From the NCBI RefSeq assembly GCF_026016465.1, contig NZ_CP100390.1:1774001-1838000 (forward strand): a stretch of 64,000 nucleotides of DNA. Reading direction: 5' to 3'. The position numbers were made by a program, and so were the translations under genes. Origin of the DNA: Alkalimarinus alittae (GTDB lineage Bacteria; Pseudomonadota; Gammaproteobacteria; Pseudomonadales; Oleiphilaceae). Of the stretch, positions 26,534 through 36,104 are shown piece by piece. How positions within the stretch are numbered: position 1 is the first letter of the stretch; each line of letters starts with the position of its first letter. The notes under the pieces were generated by a model. It was not told the origin of the DNA and did no database searches. It worked only from the letters and a program-made list of their open reading frames with translations.

Positions 26534-28387
26534 ATGCTCAATAGGTATCCTCTCTGGAAAAACATCCTAATTCTTGTGGCTATTGGTTTGGGTGTCGTTT
26601 ACGCGTTGCCAAACTTATACCCAGATGATTACGCACTACAAATAAGTGGTTCACGTAGCTCAACCATCATAGATGATCAGATAGTTAAGCGTGCTGAGCG
26701 TGCACTCGATAGCGCTGGAATAGCGTATCGAGATGCTGAAGTGGCTGATAAAAATGCCATGTTACGTTTTGACTCTGGCGATGATCAATTAGCAGCTAAG
26801 CCTATTATTCAGGCCGCACTGGGTGATAATTATATTGCTGCACTAAACTTAGCGCCTACAACGCCTGATTGGTTAACCTCAATGGGTGCAGGTCCAATGA
26901 AACTAGGGCTAGACTTGCGTGGCGGTGTTCACTTTTTGCTAGAAGTGGACATGGAAAAAGCATTAACGCAACGTCTTGATGTTTATGCAAGCGAAATTAA
27001 AACCAAGCTTCGCGAAGAAAAGATTCGGTATCGCGGAGTATCTGTTGAAGGCGATCTCTCGTTGTTGCTCAAGTTCAGCAAAGATGAAGAGCGCAGCAAG
27101 GCGACGTCTTTAATCAAGAGTGAGTACCTTGAGTTTCAGAGACGCGATGATGATGAGGGTAATTATTACTATATTTACCTAACGCTAAGTGAAGCTAAGA
27201 TTAAAGAAATTGAAGATTATGCGGTTAAGCAGAATCTTACAACACTGAGAAATCGTGTAAATGAGTTGGGCGTTGCTGAGCCATTAGTGCAGCGTCAGGG
27301 TAGAAACCGAATTGTGGTTGAGTTGCCGGGCGTGCAGGATACTGTTGCCGCTAAGCGAATTTTAGGTGCTACTGCTAACTTAGAATTTAGGTTAGAAGCG
27401 AAACCTGATGCAGGTCGTGCAACCAGTGATGAGTTTGAGTTTAGAAGTAATCCGAGCCGAACTGCGCTACTTGAAAGAGATGTTATTGTTACGGGTAATA
27501 GTGTTTCTAACGCGTCTGCAACGTTCGATGAGAATGGTACGCCGCAGGTTAATATAACACTCGATAGCACGGGTGGTTCAATGATGGGGCGTGTCACACG
27601 TAACTCCATTAAGCGCCGTATGGCCGTTGTGTTTATTGAACAAAAAGGCAAGACCATTAAAAGAATGGTTGATGGTGTAGAAGTTATTGAAAGAAAGAAT
27701 AAAGAAGTTCGCAGTATTATAAGCTTGGCGACCATTCAAAGTGCATTTGGTGCTAGCTTCAGAATTACCGGTCTAGACTCGGTTGCTGAATCATCTGAGT
27801 TAGCGCTGCTACTAAGAGCGGGTTCGCTTGCTGCTCCCATGTACTTTGTAGAAGAGCGAACGGTTGGACCAAGTTTGGGGCAGCAGAACATAGACGCGGG
27901 TGTGTTGTCTGTTCAGCTAGGCTTTGGTTTGGTGTTATTGTTTATGCTGGTCTACTACAGAGTATTTGGCGTCGTTGCGAATATTGCTTTGGCTGTGAAT
28001 ATGGTCTTACTGTTAGCCTTTATGTCGATACTATCCGCAACCCTTACGTTACCGGGTATTGCAGGTATTGTATTAACGGTTGGTATGGCGGTAGATGCCA
28101 ACGTGCTGATTTTTGCACGAATAAGGGAAGAATTGGCTAATGGGCTTCCTGCCCAATCTGCTATTCATGCGGGTTATAGTCGCGCATTCGTTACTATATT
28201 TGATGCGAACATTACCACCTTGTTAGTGGCGCTTATTCTTTTTGCAGTGGGGACTGGGCCGGTTAAAGGCTTTGCGGTTACCTTGTCGATAGGCATATTG
28301 ACATCGATGTTTACTGCTATTGTCGTAACCAGGGCGATTGTTAACCTGATTTACGGTAATCGTAACGTTAAAACACTGTCGATTTGA
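26534..28387 (+). CDS. secD: Protein translocase subunit SecD
   Basis: Proton-driven membrane partner of SecYEG that helps pull exported proteins through. The first membrane helix is near residues 8-25 and LGLDLRGGVHFLLEVDM is the signature after the periplasmic entry (about 122-138). A large periplasmic domain is followed by five helices from about 450 with GMAVDANVLIFARIREEL, the conserved Asp motif. The length is 617 aa, normal for the family. secF follows 20 bp later. Confidence 0.96.
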   Translation: MLNRYPLWKNILILVAIGLGVVYALPNLYPDDYALQISGSRSSTIIDDQIVKRAERALDSAGIAYRDAEVADKNAMLRFDSGDDQLAAKPIIQAALGDNYIAALNLAPTTPDWLTSMGAGPMKLGLDLRGGVHFLLEVDMEKALTQRLDVYASEIKTKLREEKIRYRGVSVEGDLSLLLKFSKDEERSKATSLIKSEYLEFQRRDDDEGNYYYIYLTLSEAKIKEIEDYAVKQNLTTLRNRVNELGVAEPLVQRQGRNRIVVELPGVQDTVAAKRILGATANLEFRLEAKPDAGRATSDEFEFRSNPSRTALLERDVIVTGNSVSNASATFDENGTPQVNITLDSTGGSMMGRVTRNSIKRRMAVVFIEQKGKTIKRMVDGVEVIERKNKEVRSIISLATIQSAFGASFRITGLDSVAESSELALLLRAGSLAAPMYFVEERTVGPSLGQQNIDAGVLSVQLGFGLVLLFMLVYYRVFGVVANIALAVNMVLLLAFMSILSATLTLPGIAGIVLTVGMAVDANVLIFARIREELANGLPAQSAIHAGYSRAFVTIFDANITTLLVALILFAVGTGPVKGFAVTLSIGILTSMFTAIVVTRAIVNLIYGNRNVKTLSI

Positions 28388-28407
28388 TTAGGGAATAGGA
28401 GTTTCGA

Positions 28408-29337
28408 ATGAGTAATGTAAGTAAGCAAATCGACTTTATGGGTAAGCGCAAAATTGCGGCGGCCATTTCAATAATATTTGTGGTGATATCGTTAGGTTCT
28501 TTAGCGTTTAAAGGCCTAGTGTTTGGTCTCGATTTTACCGGTGGTACGCTAGTTGAGGTTGAATACAAAACGGCACCTAACTTAAATGAAGTTCGTGAAC
28601 AGTTAACGTCTGCAGGGTATGAGAAGTTAACCGTTCAGAACTTCGGAGCAGACACTGCAGTGTTAGTGCGACTGGCTCAAGGCTTTAGCGATACAGTAGG
28701 TGAAGAGGTTATTGCTGTATTAAAGGCTGACGGAGTTGATGTACAATTAAAACGTGCTGAGTTCGTTGGTGCGCAGGTTGGTGAAGAATTGCGCGAGCAG
28801 GGTGGCTTAGGCTTGCTGTTTGCGTTAGGTGTGGTCATGGTTTATGTTGCCATGCGCTTTCAACTTAAATTCTCGCTGGGTGCGGTTGTTGCGCTAGCGC
28901 ACGATGTCATTATCACCTTGGGGTTGTTTTCGCTTCTGTCGTGGGATTTTGACCTGACTGTTCTTGCAGCGCTTTTGGCGGTTATCGGTTACTCACTAAA
29001 CGATACTATTGTAGTGGCCGATAGGGTAAGAGAAAACTTTAGGAAGATGCGTAAAGGTACATCTGAAGAAATTATTAACGTCTCTCTTAACCAGACTTTA
29101 TCTAGAACCATCGTAACCTCATTAACGACTGTGTTAGTGTTGATTGCTTTGTATCTATTTGGTGGTGAGATGATTAATGGTTTCTCTAAAGCATTGTTGA
29201 TTGGTGTTTTAGTGGGAACATACTCTTCTATATACGTGGCCGGTAATGTCTTGTTAGCGCTAGGTGTGTCGAGAGAAGATCTCATTGCACCGGTTAAAGA
29301 AGAAGTAGAAGGTGAAGAGTTAGAAGAGCTGCCATAG
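28408..29337 (+). CDS. secF: Protein translocase subunit SecF
   Basis: Partner of SecD, 309 aa with six predicted membrane helices. GLDFTGGTLVEVEYK (about 37-51) and GYSLNDTIVVADRVRENFRKMR (about 195-216) are the family signatures. The C-terminal tail is acidic. A long hairpin terminator follows at 29360-29406. Confidence 0.96.
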   Translation: MSNVSKQIDFMGKRKIAAAISIIFVVISLGSLAFKGLVFGLDFTGGTLVEVEYKTAPNLNEVREQLTSAGYEKLTVQNFGADTAVLVRLAQGFSDTVGEEVIAVLKADGVDVQLKRAEFVGAQVGEELREQGGLGLLFALGVVMVYVAMRFQLKFSLGAVVALAHDVIITLGLFSLLSWDFDLTVLAALLAVIGYSLNDTIVVADRVRENFRKMRKGTSEEIINVSLNQTLSRTIVTSLTTVLVLIALYLFGGEMINGFSKALLIGVLVGTYSSIYVAGNVLLALGVSREDLIAPVKEEVEGEELEELP

Positions 29338-29359
29338 ATCTTAATGTAGATAGATAAGA

Positions 29360-29406
29360 GACAGGCAATAAAAAAGGCGGATATTCCGCCTTTTTTATTG
29401 CCTGTC
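29360..29406. terminator. Bidirectional terminator between secF and suhB
   Basis: A perfect 21-bp stem (29360-29380 with 29386-29406) and a 5-nt loop. The A-run on one arm and T-run on the other make it work for both converging genes. Confidence 0.93.
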
Positions 29407-29453
29407 ATAACTGTAAGCGAATCAGTAATTGATACCGCTTACAATGATGGCGT

Positions 29454-30248
29454 TTAGAATCTAGCGTTATAGTTGTGAACTTTTTGCGTCAACGATTTAA
29501 ACAGCTTTGAATTAGCGGCAATAATTCGCTTAGTACCTGCTGTTGTAGGTGTACCTTTAAAGTCGCCTGTCAGTACGCCGGCTTCTTGGCAGATAAGCAG
29601 TACAGCTGGAAGTTCGCTCATATCAACATCGGTTAATATGGCGGCATCAAGTTGTCCTGCTGCTACATAGGCTAGGTCGGCGGCTTCACAGCCTGTCGCT
29701 CTAATGCTGAAGGTTGCTTGAATAAGATCAGATGTAAGGTCCATCCCGACGTGAGGGTTATCCATCTTACGCGTATTTTCAAGTAAGTTACTTGTGATAA
29801 GTGATTGGCCTAAATTTCTGATGTCGGATGCACGGATTCTTTTACCGTTTAATACGGCTCCGTGACCTCTACTAGCAGAGAACTCGTCATCTGTAATAGG
29901 ATTAATAAAGAGTGCGTGCTCAATCTTTCCTTTTTGCTGACAGGTGATTGAATAGCCAGTAAAAGGTAGGTTTCTTAACATATTTTCAGGGCTGTGGATG
30001 AGCGATATGCTCCAGCTGTTTTCGTGTTCGCTAGATATCGGCTCGCCTGGCTCTCCAATATGGTGGGCAGGGTATGCTTTTTTAAGGGCATCAAAAAATA
30101 CGCGATAAACGGTATTCTCAAGATTGCTGATCTGTTTTGCACAAGCCTCCGGGTCTGAAAAACTCACAGGTTGCTTGTCGAGAGTTTGAAGAATATATTC
30201 GTTTGCTTGACGGGCGGCTCTAAGTGCAATGTTGATTACAGGTTGCAT
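29454..30248 (-). CDS. suhB: SuhB-like inositol monophosphatase-fold protein lacking catalytic residues
   Basis: A 264-aa homologue placed beside trmJ, as suhB commonly is. The start (QPVINIALRAARQANEYIL) and the C-terminal ATGCEAADLAYVAAGQLDA match SuhB well. The metal-binding motif DPLDGT is replaced by SLIHSP (residues 82-87), losing both aspartates, and the later WD motif near residue 205 also lacks its aspartate. Phosphatase activity is therefore unlikely. E. coli SuhB also works with the NusA/NusB antitermination complex in rRNA synthesis without needing catalysis, so that role may be what is kept here. Confidence 0.82.
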   Translation of the reverse strand: MQPVINIALRAARQANEYILQTLDKQPVSFSDPEACAKQISNLENTVYRVFFDALKKAYPAHHIGEPGEPISSEHENSWSISLIHSPENMLRNLPFTGYSITCQQKGKIEHALFINPITDDEFSASRGHGAVLNGKRIRASDIRNLGQSLITSNLLENTRKMDNPHVGMDLTSDLIQATFSIRATGCEAADLAYVAAGQLDAAILTDVDMSELPAVLLICQEAGVLTGDFKGTPTTAGTKRIIAANSKLFKSLTQKVHNYNARF

Positions 30249-30441
30249 GATATGAATTCTGTCTGTCGAGGTGATAAATTAGGGCTGATATAATAGCAAA
30301 TTTTATTCAGTCTCACTATTTAAATTCATCGTTTATCTGCTTTGTTTAAATTAATCTGTAAAAGTGTTTTCTTTCCAGTCGGTTGCAGATGTATTATTTG
30401 TCTTTAAATAAGCTCACATTAACAAAAAATAGGAATGATCA

Positions 30442-31236
30442 ATGTATAGCAATGTCCGCATTGTAATGATGTATACCTCCCACCCAGGGAATATCGGAGC
30501 AGTAGCGCGTGCTATGAAAAATATGGGGTTGGGTGAATTGTGTCTAGTTTCACCTAAGTCATTTCCTGATATTGTGGCCGAAAGACGTGCTGCGGGCGCC
30601 AAAGATATTTTGGCTGACGCGAAAGTTGTTGAAACCTTTGATGAGGCGCTGGAAGGGTGTGTGGCGGTTGTTGGTGCGAGTGCCCGCGGGCGTAAAATAC
30701 CCTGGCCAGTCATGAATCCAAGAGATTGTGCCAAAAAAGTGCGTGAGTTTGCTTTACTGCCAAAGACTGGTAGTGATCAAGAGAACCAAAACAAAGTAGC
30801 CATTGTGTTTGGGCGGGAAGACAGGGGGCTGACCAATGATGAGTTACAGCGTTGTAACTACCATGTACATATACCCACTAACCCTGATTATGGTTCGTTG
30901 AATGTCGCGATGGCATTGCAAGTTGTCGCGTATGAGCTAAGAATGGACTATTTGTTATATTCTGGCTTAGGCGACGCTACTCAAGCGGCACCAACGTTGT
31001 CACCTGAGAATGACGGATGGGATGAAGCGTTGGCAACCTCCGATGAGGTTGAAGGATTAATTGGGCATTTGGAAGCGGTGATGATCAAAACTGAATTCTT
31101 TGACCCTGAAAACCCTCGACAATTAATACCCCGGCTTAGGCGTTTATTTCAGCGAAGTCGAATGGATAAGATTGAAGTGAATATCATGAGGGGTTTCTTA
31201 AATACGGTTTTGAAGGCTATCAAAGATAAGTGTTAG
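30442..31236 (+). CDS. trmJ: tRNA (cytidine/uridine-2'-O-)-methyltransferase TrmJ
   Basis: SpoU/TrmD-fold (SPOUT) methyltransferase that modifies position 32 of tRNA anticodon loops. Motifs seen are TSHPGNIGAVARAMKNMGL (about 12-30), VFGREDRGLTNDEL (about 120-133) and IPTNPDYGSLNVAMALQVV (about 144-162), the SAM-binding knot. The length is 264 aa with the usual helical C-terminal extension. It is divergent from suhB and followed by cysE, as in Pseudomonas. Confidence 0.95.
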   Translation: MYSNVRIVMMYTSHPGNIGAVARAMKNMGLGELCLVSPKSFPDIVAERRAAGAKDILADAKVVETFDEALEGCVAVVGASARGRKIPWPVMNPRDCAKKVREFALLPKTGSDQENQNKVAIVFGREDRGLTNDELQRCNYHVHIPTNPDYGSLNVAMALQVVAYELRMDYLLYSGLGDATQAAPTLSPENDGWDEALATSDEVEGLIGHLEAVMIKTEFFDPENPRQLIPRLRRLFQRSRMDKIEVNIMRGFLNTVLKAIKDKC

Positions 31237-31305
31237 ACTTTTTATTCTCATGTTTTTGTTTGTTGGCAAGCTCTAATTGATTTGAATTTTAAATGGTAGA
31301 TAGTC

Positions 31306-32067
31306 ATGTTTAATGGGATTAAAGAGGATATAAAAAGCGTATTTGAGCGAGATCCTGCTGCGCGTAATACATTTGAGGTACTGACTAATTATCCTGGGCT
31401 TCATGCGCTCTTATTTCATCGTTTAGCGCATGGCCTATGGAATAATGGGTTGTTATGGTTGGCTAGAATTGTATCAACGTTTAGTCGTTGGCTGACAGGG
31501 ATTGAAATTCATCCTGGTGCGCAAATAGGTCGTCGATTTTTTATTGATCACGGCATGGGAGTTGTCATTGGTGAAACCACTATTATTGGTGATGATGTAA
31601 CGCTATATCAAGGTGTTACCTTGGGTGGAACGTCATGGAATAAAGGAAAACGACATCCTACGTTAGGGAATCATGTGGTGGTGGGTGCAGGCGCTAAGGT
31701 GTTGGGCCCATTTACGGTGGGTGATAATGCTAAAATTGGCTCTAATGCTGTCGTGACGAAACAGGTACCAGAAGGTGCCACAGTAGTGGGTATTCCAGGG
31801 CGGATTATCGTTGCCACTCCGAGAGATGAAGACCGTCGCAAGAAGATGGCTGAGAAAATTGGCTTTGATGCTTATGGCGTGAGTGAAGAAATGCCTGATC
31901 CGGTTGCACGCTCTATACGAAGTATTTTAGATCATATGCATGCGGTTGATGAAAAAATGGAAGTTATGTGCAAAACGCTTCAGACTCTTGATTCTAAATA
32001 TCAAAAAGGTGATATGCCCGCTTTAAATGATGAAGATTTTAAAGGTGTAAGGGATGAAGATCAGTAA
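31306..32067 (+). CDS. cysE: Serine O-acetyltransferase CysE
   Basis: Makes O-acetylserine for cysteine synthesis. The hexapeptide-repeat left-handed beta helix runs about 65-165, with [25 protein letters not shown] and [19 protein letters not shown] containing the catalytic His-Asp region. At 253 aa it is the shorter form common in pseudomonads, with a reduced N-terminal helical domain and an extended C-terminal tail. Cysteine supply next to the Fe-S genes iscR-iscS is the conserved arrangement. Confidence 0.95.
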   Translation: MFNGIKEDIKSVFERDPAARNTFEVLTNYPGLHALLFHRLAHGLWNNGLLWLARIVSTFSRWLTGIEIHPGAQIGRRFFIDHGMGVVIGETTIIGDDVTLYQGVTLGGTSWNKGKRHPTLGNHVVVGAGAKVLGPFTVGDNAKIGSNAVVTKQVPEGATVVGIPGRIIVATPRDEDRRKKMAEKIGFDAYGVSEEMPDPVARSIRSILDHMHAVDEKMEVMCKTLQTLDSKYQKGDMPALNDEDFKGVRDEDQ

Positions 32068-32126
32068 TGTTCTTGGGGTGAGGTTTTTGTTTTTGGGGGC
32101 TCACTTATCATTAGCTAAGCGCGCTA

Positions 32127-32159
32127 ATACTTGACTGCTTTACTTGGTTAAAGGATAAT
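32127..32159 (+). promoter_or_regulatory. iscR promoter with overlapping IscR type-1 site
   Basis: ATACTTGACTGC-TTTACTTGGTTAA (32127-32151) closely follows the E. coli iscR type-1 site, with the TTGAC and ACTYGG halves. The same bases provide a -35 box TTGACT (32131-32136), and GATAAT (32154-32159) is 17 bp downstream. Holo-IscR bound here would repress its own operon. Confidence 0.75.
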
Positions 32160-32201
32160 TTTCCTAGGTGGCTAAAATTGTTTTAAATAGTTGGGTATTA
32201 A

Positions 32202-32666
32202 ATGAGATTAACAACGAAAGGACGATATGCTGTAACAGCTATGCTGGATTTGGCACTACATTCTGGTAATGGTCCTGTTAGTCTCTCTGATATTTCAGCG
32301 CGACAAGGTATTTCGTTATCCTATCTTGAGCAGCTATTCGCAAAGCTCCGAAAGTCTGAGTTGGTCAAAAGTGTAAGAGGGCCTGGCGGTGGTTACTGCT
32401 TAGGCGGGCATGAGTCTCAAATTTATATTGCGCAGATTGTTGATGCGGTCAATGAATCAATTGATACCACTAAATGCAAACAAAAGGGTGACTGCCAAAA
32501 CGGTGAGAAGTGCCTCACTCATCACTTGTGGTCCGATTTGAGTCTGCAAATACATGAATTTTTAAGTGGTATTAGCTTAGGCGACTTAATGAAAAAAAGA
32601 GATGTGCAAGCTATCTCTAACCGTCAGAATTTAACGCATGGCAATATTATTCCTACGGGATCATAA
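32202..32666 (+). CDS. iscR: Fe-S cluster-sensing transcriptional regulator IscR
   Basis: Rrf2-family regulator of iron-sulfur biogenesis, 154 aa. It starts [20 protein letters not shown]. The [2Fe-2S] ligands C92, C98, C104 and H107 are intact at the same numbers as in E. coli. A type-1 IscR site overlaps its promoter, so autorepression is expected. The usual downstream set is reduced to iscS alone. Confidence 0.96.
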   Translation: MRLTTKGRYAVTAMLDLALHSGNGPVSLSDISARQGISLSYLEQLFAKLRKSELVKSVRGPGGGYCLGGHESQIYIAQIVDAVNESIDTTKCKQKGDCQNGEKCLTHHLWSDLSLQIHEFLSGISLGDLMKKRDVQAISNRQNLTHGNIIPTGS

Positions 32667-32801
32667 GCGTCTATTTACTTCGTTTTACCTTTAATTTTAA
32701 CCCACTAGCTTTCGTTTTCAAAAATGACCTCTCGTTGTTTCTACGCTAGCAGTGCATTAAAATATCTGTTTTGTTAATTAACTGTTTGGACTTCCCGCTA
32801 T

Positions 32802-33971
32802 ATGAGCTCGCCTATTTACCTCGATTACGCTGCTACAACCCCCGTTGATGTGCGCGTAGCAGAAAAAATGATGAACTGTTTAACGATGGGCGGGGTCTTT
32901 GGTAATCCGGCTTCTCGTTCTCATATTTATGGCTGGCAGGCGGAGTCGGCGGTTGAAAACGCCAGAAAACAAGTGGCTTCGTTGATTAATTGCGACCCTC
33001 GTGAGATTGTTTGGACTTCTGGCGCAACAGAGTCTGATAATTTGGCTATTAAAGGTGTTGCGGAGGCGTATAGAGATCAAGGTAGGCATATTATTACGTC
33101 GTCTATTGAACATAAAGCTGTGCTTGATAGCTGTGCTTATCTAGAAACTGAAGGCTTCGACGTCACCTACTTAAAACCAGGGGTGGACGGACTGATTAGG
33201 CCTGAGCACGTTAAGGCGGCACTTAAAAAAGAGACTGTTCTTGTCACGCTGATGCATGTTAATAACGAAATTGGCGTTATTACTGATATTGAAACGATAG
33301 GTGAGATCACTAAAGAGGCGGGGGTGTTGTTTCATGTGGATGCAGCCCAAAGTGCAGGAAAAATAGGCATTGATTTACAAAAGGTCAACGTTGATTTTAT
33401 GTCTTTTTCTGCGCATAAGCTTTATGGCCCAAAAGGAGTTGGTGCTCTTTTTGTTAGGCGTCAACCCAATGTTAGCTTGCAGTCCCAGATACATGGTGGG
33501 GGGCATGAAAGGGGGATGCGTTCAGGTACTTTGCCTACCCATCAGATTGTGGGTATGGGGGAGGCGTTTCGCATTGCAAAAGAGAGTATGGCTGACGAAT
33601 GCAAGCGAATCAGCTTGCTGCGAGAAAAGTTGTGGTCGGGACTAAAAACACTAGGAGGCGTTAGCGTGAATGGCGATCTAGAGTGTCGAGTATCGAGTAA
33701 TCTCAATGTTGCATTTGAGGGGGTGGATGGAGAGTCTTTGATGTTGGCGTTAAAGGATATTGCGGTATCTTCAGGCTCTGCGTGCGCATCGGCTAGTCTT
33801 GACCCTTCGTATGTATTGAAAGGGATTGGTGTTAGTGATGAATTGGCTCATGCTTCAATCCGAATTTCACTAGGTCGATACACCTCTGAAGAAGATGTTG
33901 ATCGGGCGTTAGACGTTATTGGTGAAAAGGTTCAAAAATTAAGAGAAATTTCAGGTACCTGGAAGGAATGA
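32802..33971 (+). CDS. iscS: Cysteine desulfurase IscS with shortened C-terminus
   Basis: PLP enzyme that takes sulfur from cysteine. It aligns with E. coli IscS from [20 protein letters not shown] onward. The PLP lysine is K205 ([11 protein letters not shown]) and the persulfide cysteine is C327 ([10 protein letters not shown]). The protein stops at 389 aa with [10 protein letters not shown], whereas E. coli IscS (404 aa) continues for about 15 residues in the tail that binds the scaffold IscU. No iscU, iscA, hscB, hscA, fdx or iscX follows; the next gene is ndk. It may supply sulfur to other acceptors, such as tRNA thiolation, or to Fe-S scaffolds encoded elsewhere. Confidence 0.92.
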   Translation: MSSPIYLDYAATTPVDVRVAEKMMNCLTMGGVFGNPASRSHIYGWQAESAVENARKQVASLINCDPREIVWTSGATESDNLAIKGVAEAYRDQGRHIITSSIEHKAVLDSCAYLETEGFDVTYLKPGVDGLIRPEHVKAALKKETVLVTLMHVNNEIGVITDIETIGEITKEAGVLFHVDAAQSAGKIGIDLQKVNVDFMSFSAHKLYGPKGVGALFVRRQPNVSLQSQIHGGGHERGMRSGTLPTHQIVGMGEAFRIAKESMADECKRISLLREKLWSGLKTLGGVSVNGDLECRVSSNLNVAFEGVDGESLMLALKDIAVSSGSACASASLDPSYVLKGIGVSDELAHASIRISLGRYTSEEDVDRALDVIGEKVQKLREISGTWKE

Positions 33972-34082
33972 TTTTTTGCGTCGGTAGGTCGGCAGCATGC
34001 ATGGGGAATTGCACTGTGAGTGGGTGGTAATTACTTATGGCTGCGGCGTTCGGAAGCAGTATTATTTTAAGCTCAATGCGCG

Positions 34083-34088
34083 TATAAT
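34083..34088 (+). promoter_or_regulatory. ndk promoter -10 element
   Basis: A perfect TATAAT is set between GCGCG and TCGCGCG, forming a GC-flanked dyad. The GC-rich discriminator downstream resembles growth-rate-controlled promoters. The -35 element is weak. Transcription would begin near 34095, about 77 bp before ndk. Confidence 0.5.
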
Positions 34089-34171
34089 TCGCGCGTTTAT
34101 AGTGAACCCGCCTTAAGTTCTCTTAATGGAGTTGGGTTAAAACTTATTTTAAATTAATTTGGAGAATTTGA

Positions 34172-34600
34172 ATGGCGATCGAACGTACTTTTTCAATTGT
34201 TAAGCCTGATGCTGTTGCTAAAAATGTTATCGGTAAAATCTACAGCCGTTTTGAAGAAGCAGGTTTAAAAATTGTTGCTTCTAAAATGTTGCACCTTTCT
34301 CAAGAAAAAGCAGAAGGCTTTTACGCTGAACATAAAGAGCGTCCTTTCTTTGCTGATCTTGTTGCGTTTATGACGTCTGGTCCTGTTATGGTTCAGGTTC
34401 TAGAAGGCGAAAATGCTGTTCTAGCTAACCGAGATCTTATGGGTGCGACTAACCCTAAAGAAGCAGCTGAAGGCACTATCCGTCGTGACTTCGCAGATTC
34501 AATTGATGCGAATGCAGTTCACGGTTCAGATGCACTAGCGTCTGCAGAGCGTGAAATTGCTTACTTCTTCTCTGATGATGAAATTTGCCCAAGAAGCTAA
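34172..34600 (+). CDS. ndk: Nucleoside diphosphate kinase Ndk
   Basis: Balances NTP and dNTP pools by phosphate transfer through a histidine. The 142-aa protein has [12 protein letters not shown] at its start and the active-site segment [20 protein letters not shown], with the phosphorylated histidine (H117 or close) in HGSD. GGAG precedes the ATG. Its place directly after iscS replaces the normal run of isc genes. Confidence 0.97.
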   Translation: MAIERTFSIVKPDAVAKNVIGKIYSRFEEAGLKIVASKMLHLSQEKAEGFYAEHKERPFFADLVAFMTSGPVMVQVLEGENAVLANRDLMGATNPKEAAEGTIRRDFADSIDANAVHGSDALASAEREIAYFFSDDEICPRS

Positions 34601-34631
34601 TTTCTCTCTGATTTAGAAAAAGCAGAGCGAG

Positions 34632-34662
34632 AAGCAGGTTGTCCTAATGGATGCCTGCTTTT
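34632..34662 (+). terminator. Intrinsic terminator after ndk
   Basis: aagcagg (34632-34638) pairs with cctgctt (34654-34660), followed by further Ts. The loop is 15 nt. Confidence 0.7.
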
Positions 34663-34681
34663 CTGCGTCATAAAGGCGCAA

Positions 34682-34760
34682 AAATATTATTTCCACTCAG
34701 CAGGTATCTTGACCTTAATCTAGCCACGTTAAAGATGAACGTTGAGTGGAAATAGTATTT
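34682..34760. repeat. 18-bp inverted repeat with 43-nt spacer
   Basis: aaatattatttccactca (34682-34699) and tgagtggaaatagtattt (34743-34760) are complementary at 17 of 18 positions. It could form one long RNA stem or be a small mobile-element remnant. Confidence 0.6.
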
Positions 34761-34908
34761 GAATTAAAGCCTTCTATAGGTAGCTCAATCGAAGTGATGT
34801 GTATTTAGTTCGCTGGGTTATATAGGGGTATTGCAGAAAAACACTAGCGCGGCCAGAGAGAAATTATGGCTGTAGTTAGTATATTTACGCAGGTGTTGGA
34901 AAACTAAG

Positions 34909-36018
34909 ATGAGCACAATCAAAAAAGTAAATTTGCTTGGTCTAACGCGTTCCAAAATGGAACAATTTTTCGCTGATATTGGTGAAAAACCATTTAGAGC
35001 GAAGCAGGTTATGCAATGGATACATCAGTATGGTGTGTCAGATTTTGATCAAATGACCAACATTAGTAAGGTGTTACGTTCCAAATTGGCTGATATTGCA
35101 GAAATAACGGTTCCGAAAGTGACTTATCAAGATATTTCATCTGATGGCACCCGTAAATGGGTGATGGAGATGGAAGGCGGAAGTAGCATCGAGACGGTTC
35201 TTATTCCCGATGGAAATAGAGGCACCTTGTGTGTTTCTTCCCAAATCGGGTGTGCGTTAGATTGCAGTTTTTGCTCTACCGGTAAACAAGGCTTTAACCG
35301 CAATCTTTCTGCGGCTGAAATCATTGGTCAGGTGTGGGTAGCTGTAAAGTCATTTGAAGATATTGATCCTGAAAAAGACCGTCCTGTTACCAACGTGGTA
35401 ATGATGGGGATGGGTGAACCATTGCTTAACTTTGATAATGTTATTGATGCAATGGATATGATGATGGATGATTTCGCTTATAGTATTTCTAAGCGACGAC
35501 TGACATTAAGTACGGCGGGTGTAGTGCCTGCCATTAGAAAACTAACGGGCTTAACAGATGCGTCAATTGCCATCTCGTTACATGCACCTAATGATGAATT
35601 ACGTGATCAACTGGTGCCTATCAACCAGAAGTACCCCATCAGTGAATTACTAGAGGCTGTTCAGGGTTACTTAAACTCATTGTCTGATAAGCGTAAAGCA
35701 ACGATTGAGTATACGCTGATAGAGGGCGTAAATGATCAGCTTGAGTTGGCGCATGAATTGGTTGATTTGTTAAAAGATTTGCCTTGTAAAATAAACCTTA
35801 TACCGTTTAACCCTTTCCCGCAAAGCGATTACACAAAGCCATCAGGGAATGCAGTGCGTAGATTTCAGGATGTGTTGGTTGAAGGTGGCTACGTTACCAC
35901 TGTACGCTCTACTCGTGGGGATGATATAGACGCTGCTTGTGGGCAGTTGGTGGGTAAGGTTGCAGACCGTACTCGAAGAAGTGAAAAGTATATTCCACTT
36001 AAAGAACACTCGGGTTAA
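34909..36018 (+). CDS. rlmN: 23S rRNA and tRNA adenine-C2 methyltransferase RlmN
   Basis: Radical-SAM enzyme that methylates A2503 of 23S rRNA and A37 of some tRNAs. The cluster motif [15 protein letters not shown] (C-x3-C-x2-C) is near residues 116-130. [19 protein letters not shown] and a C-terminal [15 protein letters not shown] containing the methyl-carrying cysteine are present. The length is 369 aa. The Shine-Dalgarno is weak, but the ATG at 34909 matches the family start. Confidence 0.95.
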   Translation: MSTIKKVNLLGLTRSKMEQFFADIGEKPFRAKQVMQWIHQYGVSDFDQMTNISKVLRSKLADIAEITVPKVTYQDISSDGTRKWVMEMEGGSSIETVLIPDGNRGTLCVSSQIGCALDCSFCSTGKQGFNRNLSAAEIIGQVWVAVKSFEDIDPEKDRPVTNVVMMGMGEPLLNFDNVIDAMDMMMDDFAYSISKRRLTLSTAGVVPAIRKLTGLTDASIAISLHAPNDELRDQLVPINQKYPISELLEAVQGYLNSLSDKRKATIEYTLIEGVNDQLELAHELVDLLKDLPCKINLIPFNPFPQSDYTKPSGNAVRRFQDVLVEGGYVTTVRSTRGDDIDAACGQLVGKVADRTRRSEKYIPLKEHSG

Positions 36019-36104
36019 ACTGAGGTTGCTAGTTACGTTAAAATGTAATAAATACAAAAAACTATCGTTATTTTATTAGTGTACTTATCGTTATCTGGGG
36101 ATAT

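Larger units (their letters stand above)
34601..34908. other. Intergenic region with terminator and long inverted repeat
   Basis: A 308-bp gap between ndk and rlmN. It holds the ndk terminator hairpin at 34632-34662 and an 18-bp imperfect inverted repeat at 34682-34760. The remaining 148 bp should include the rlmN promoter; none is convincing. Confidence 0.5.
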
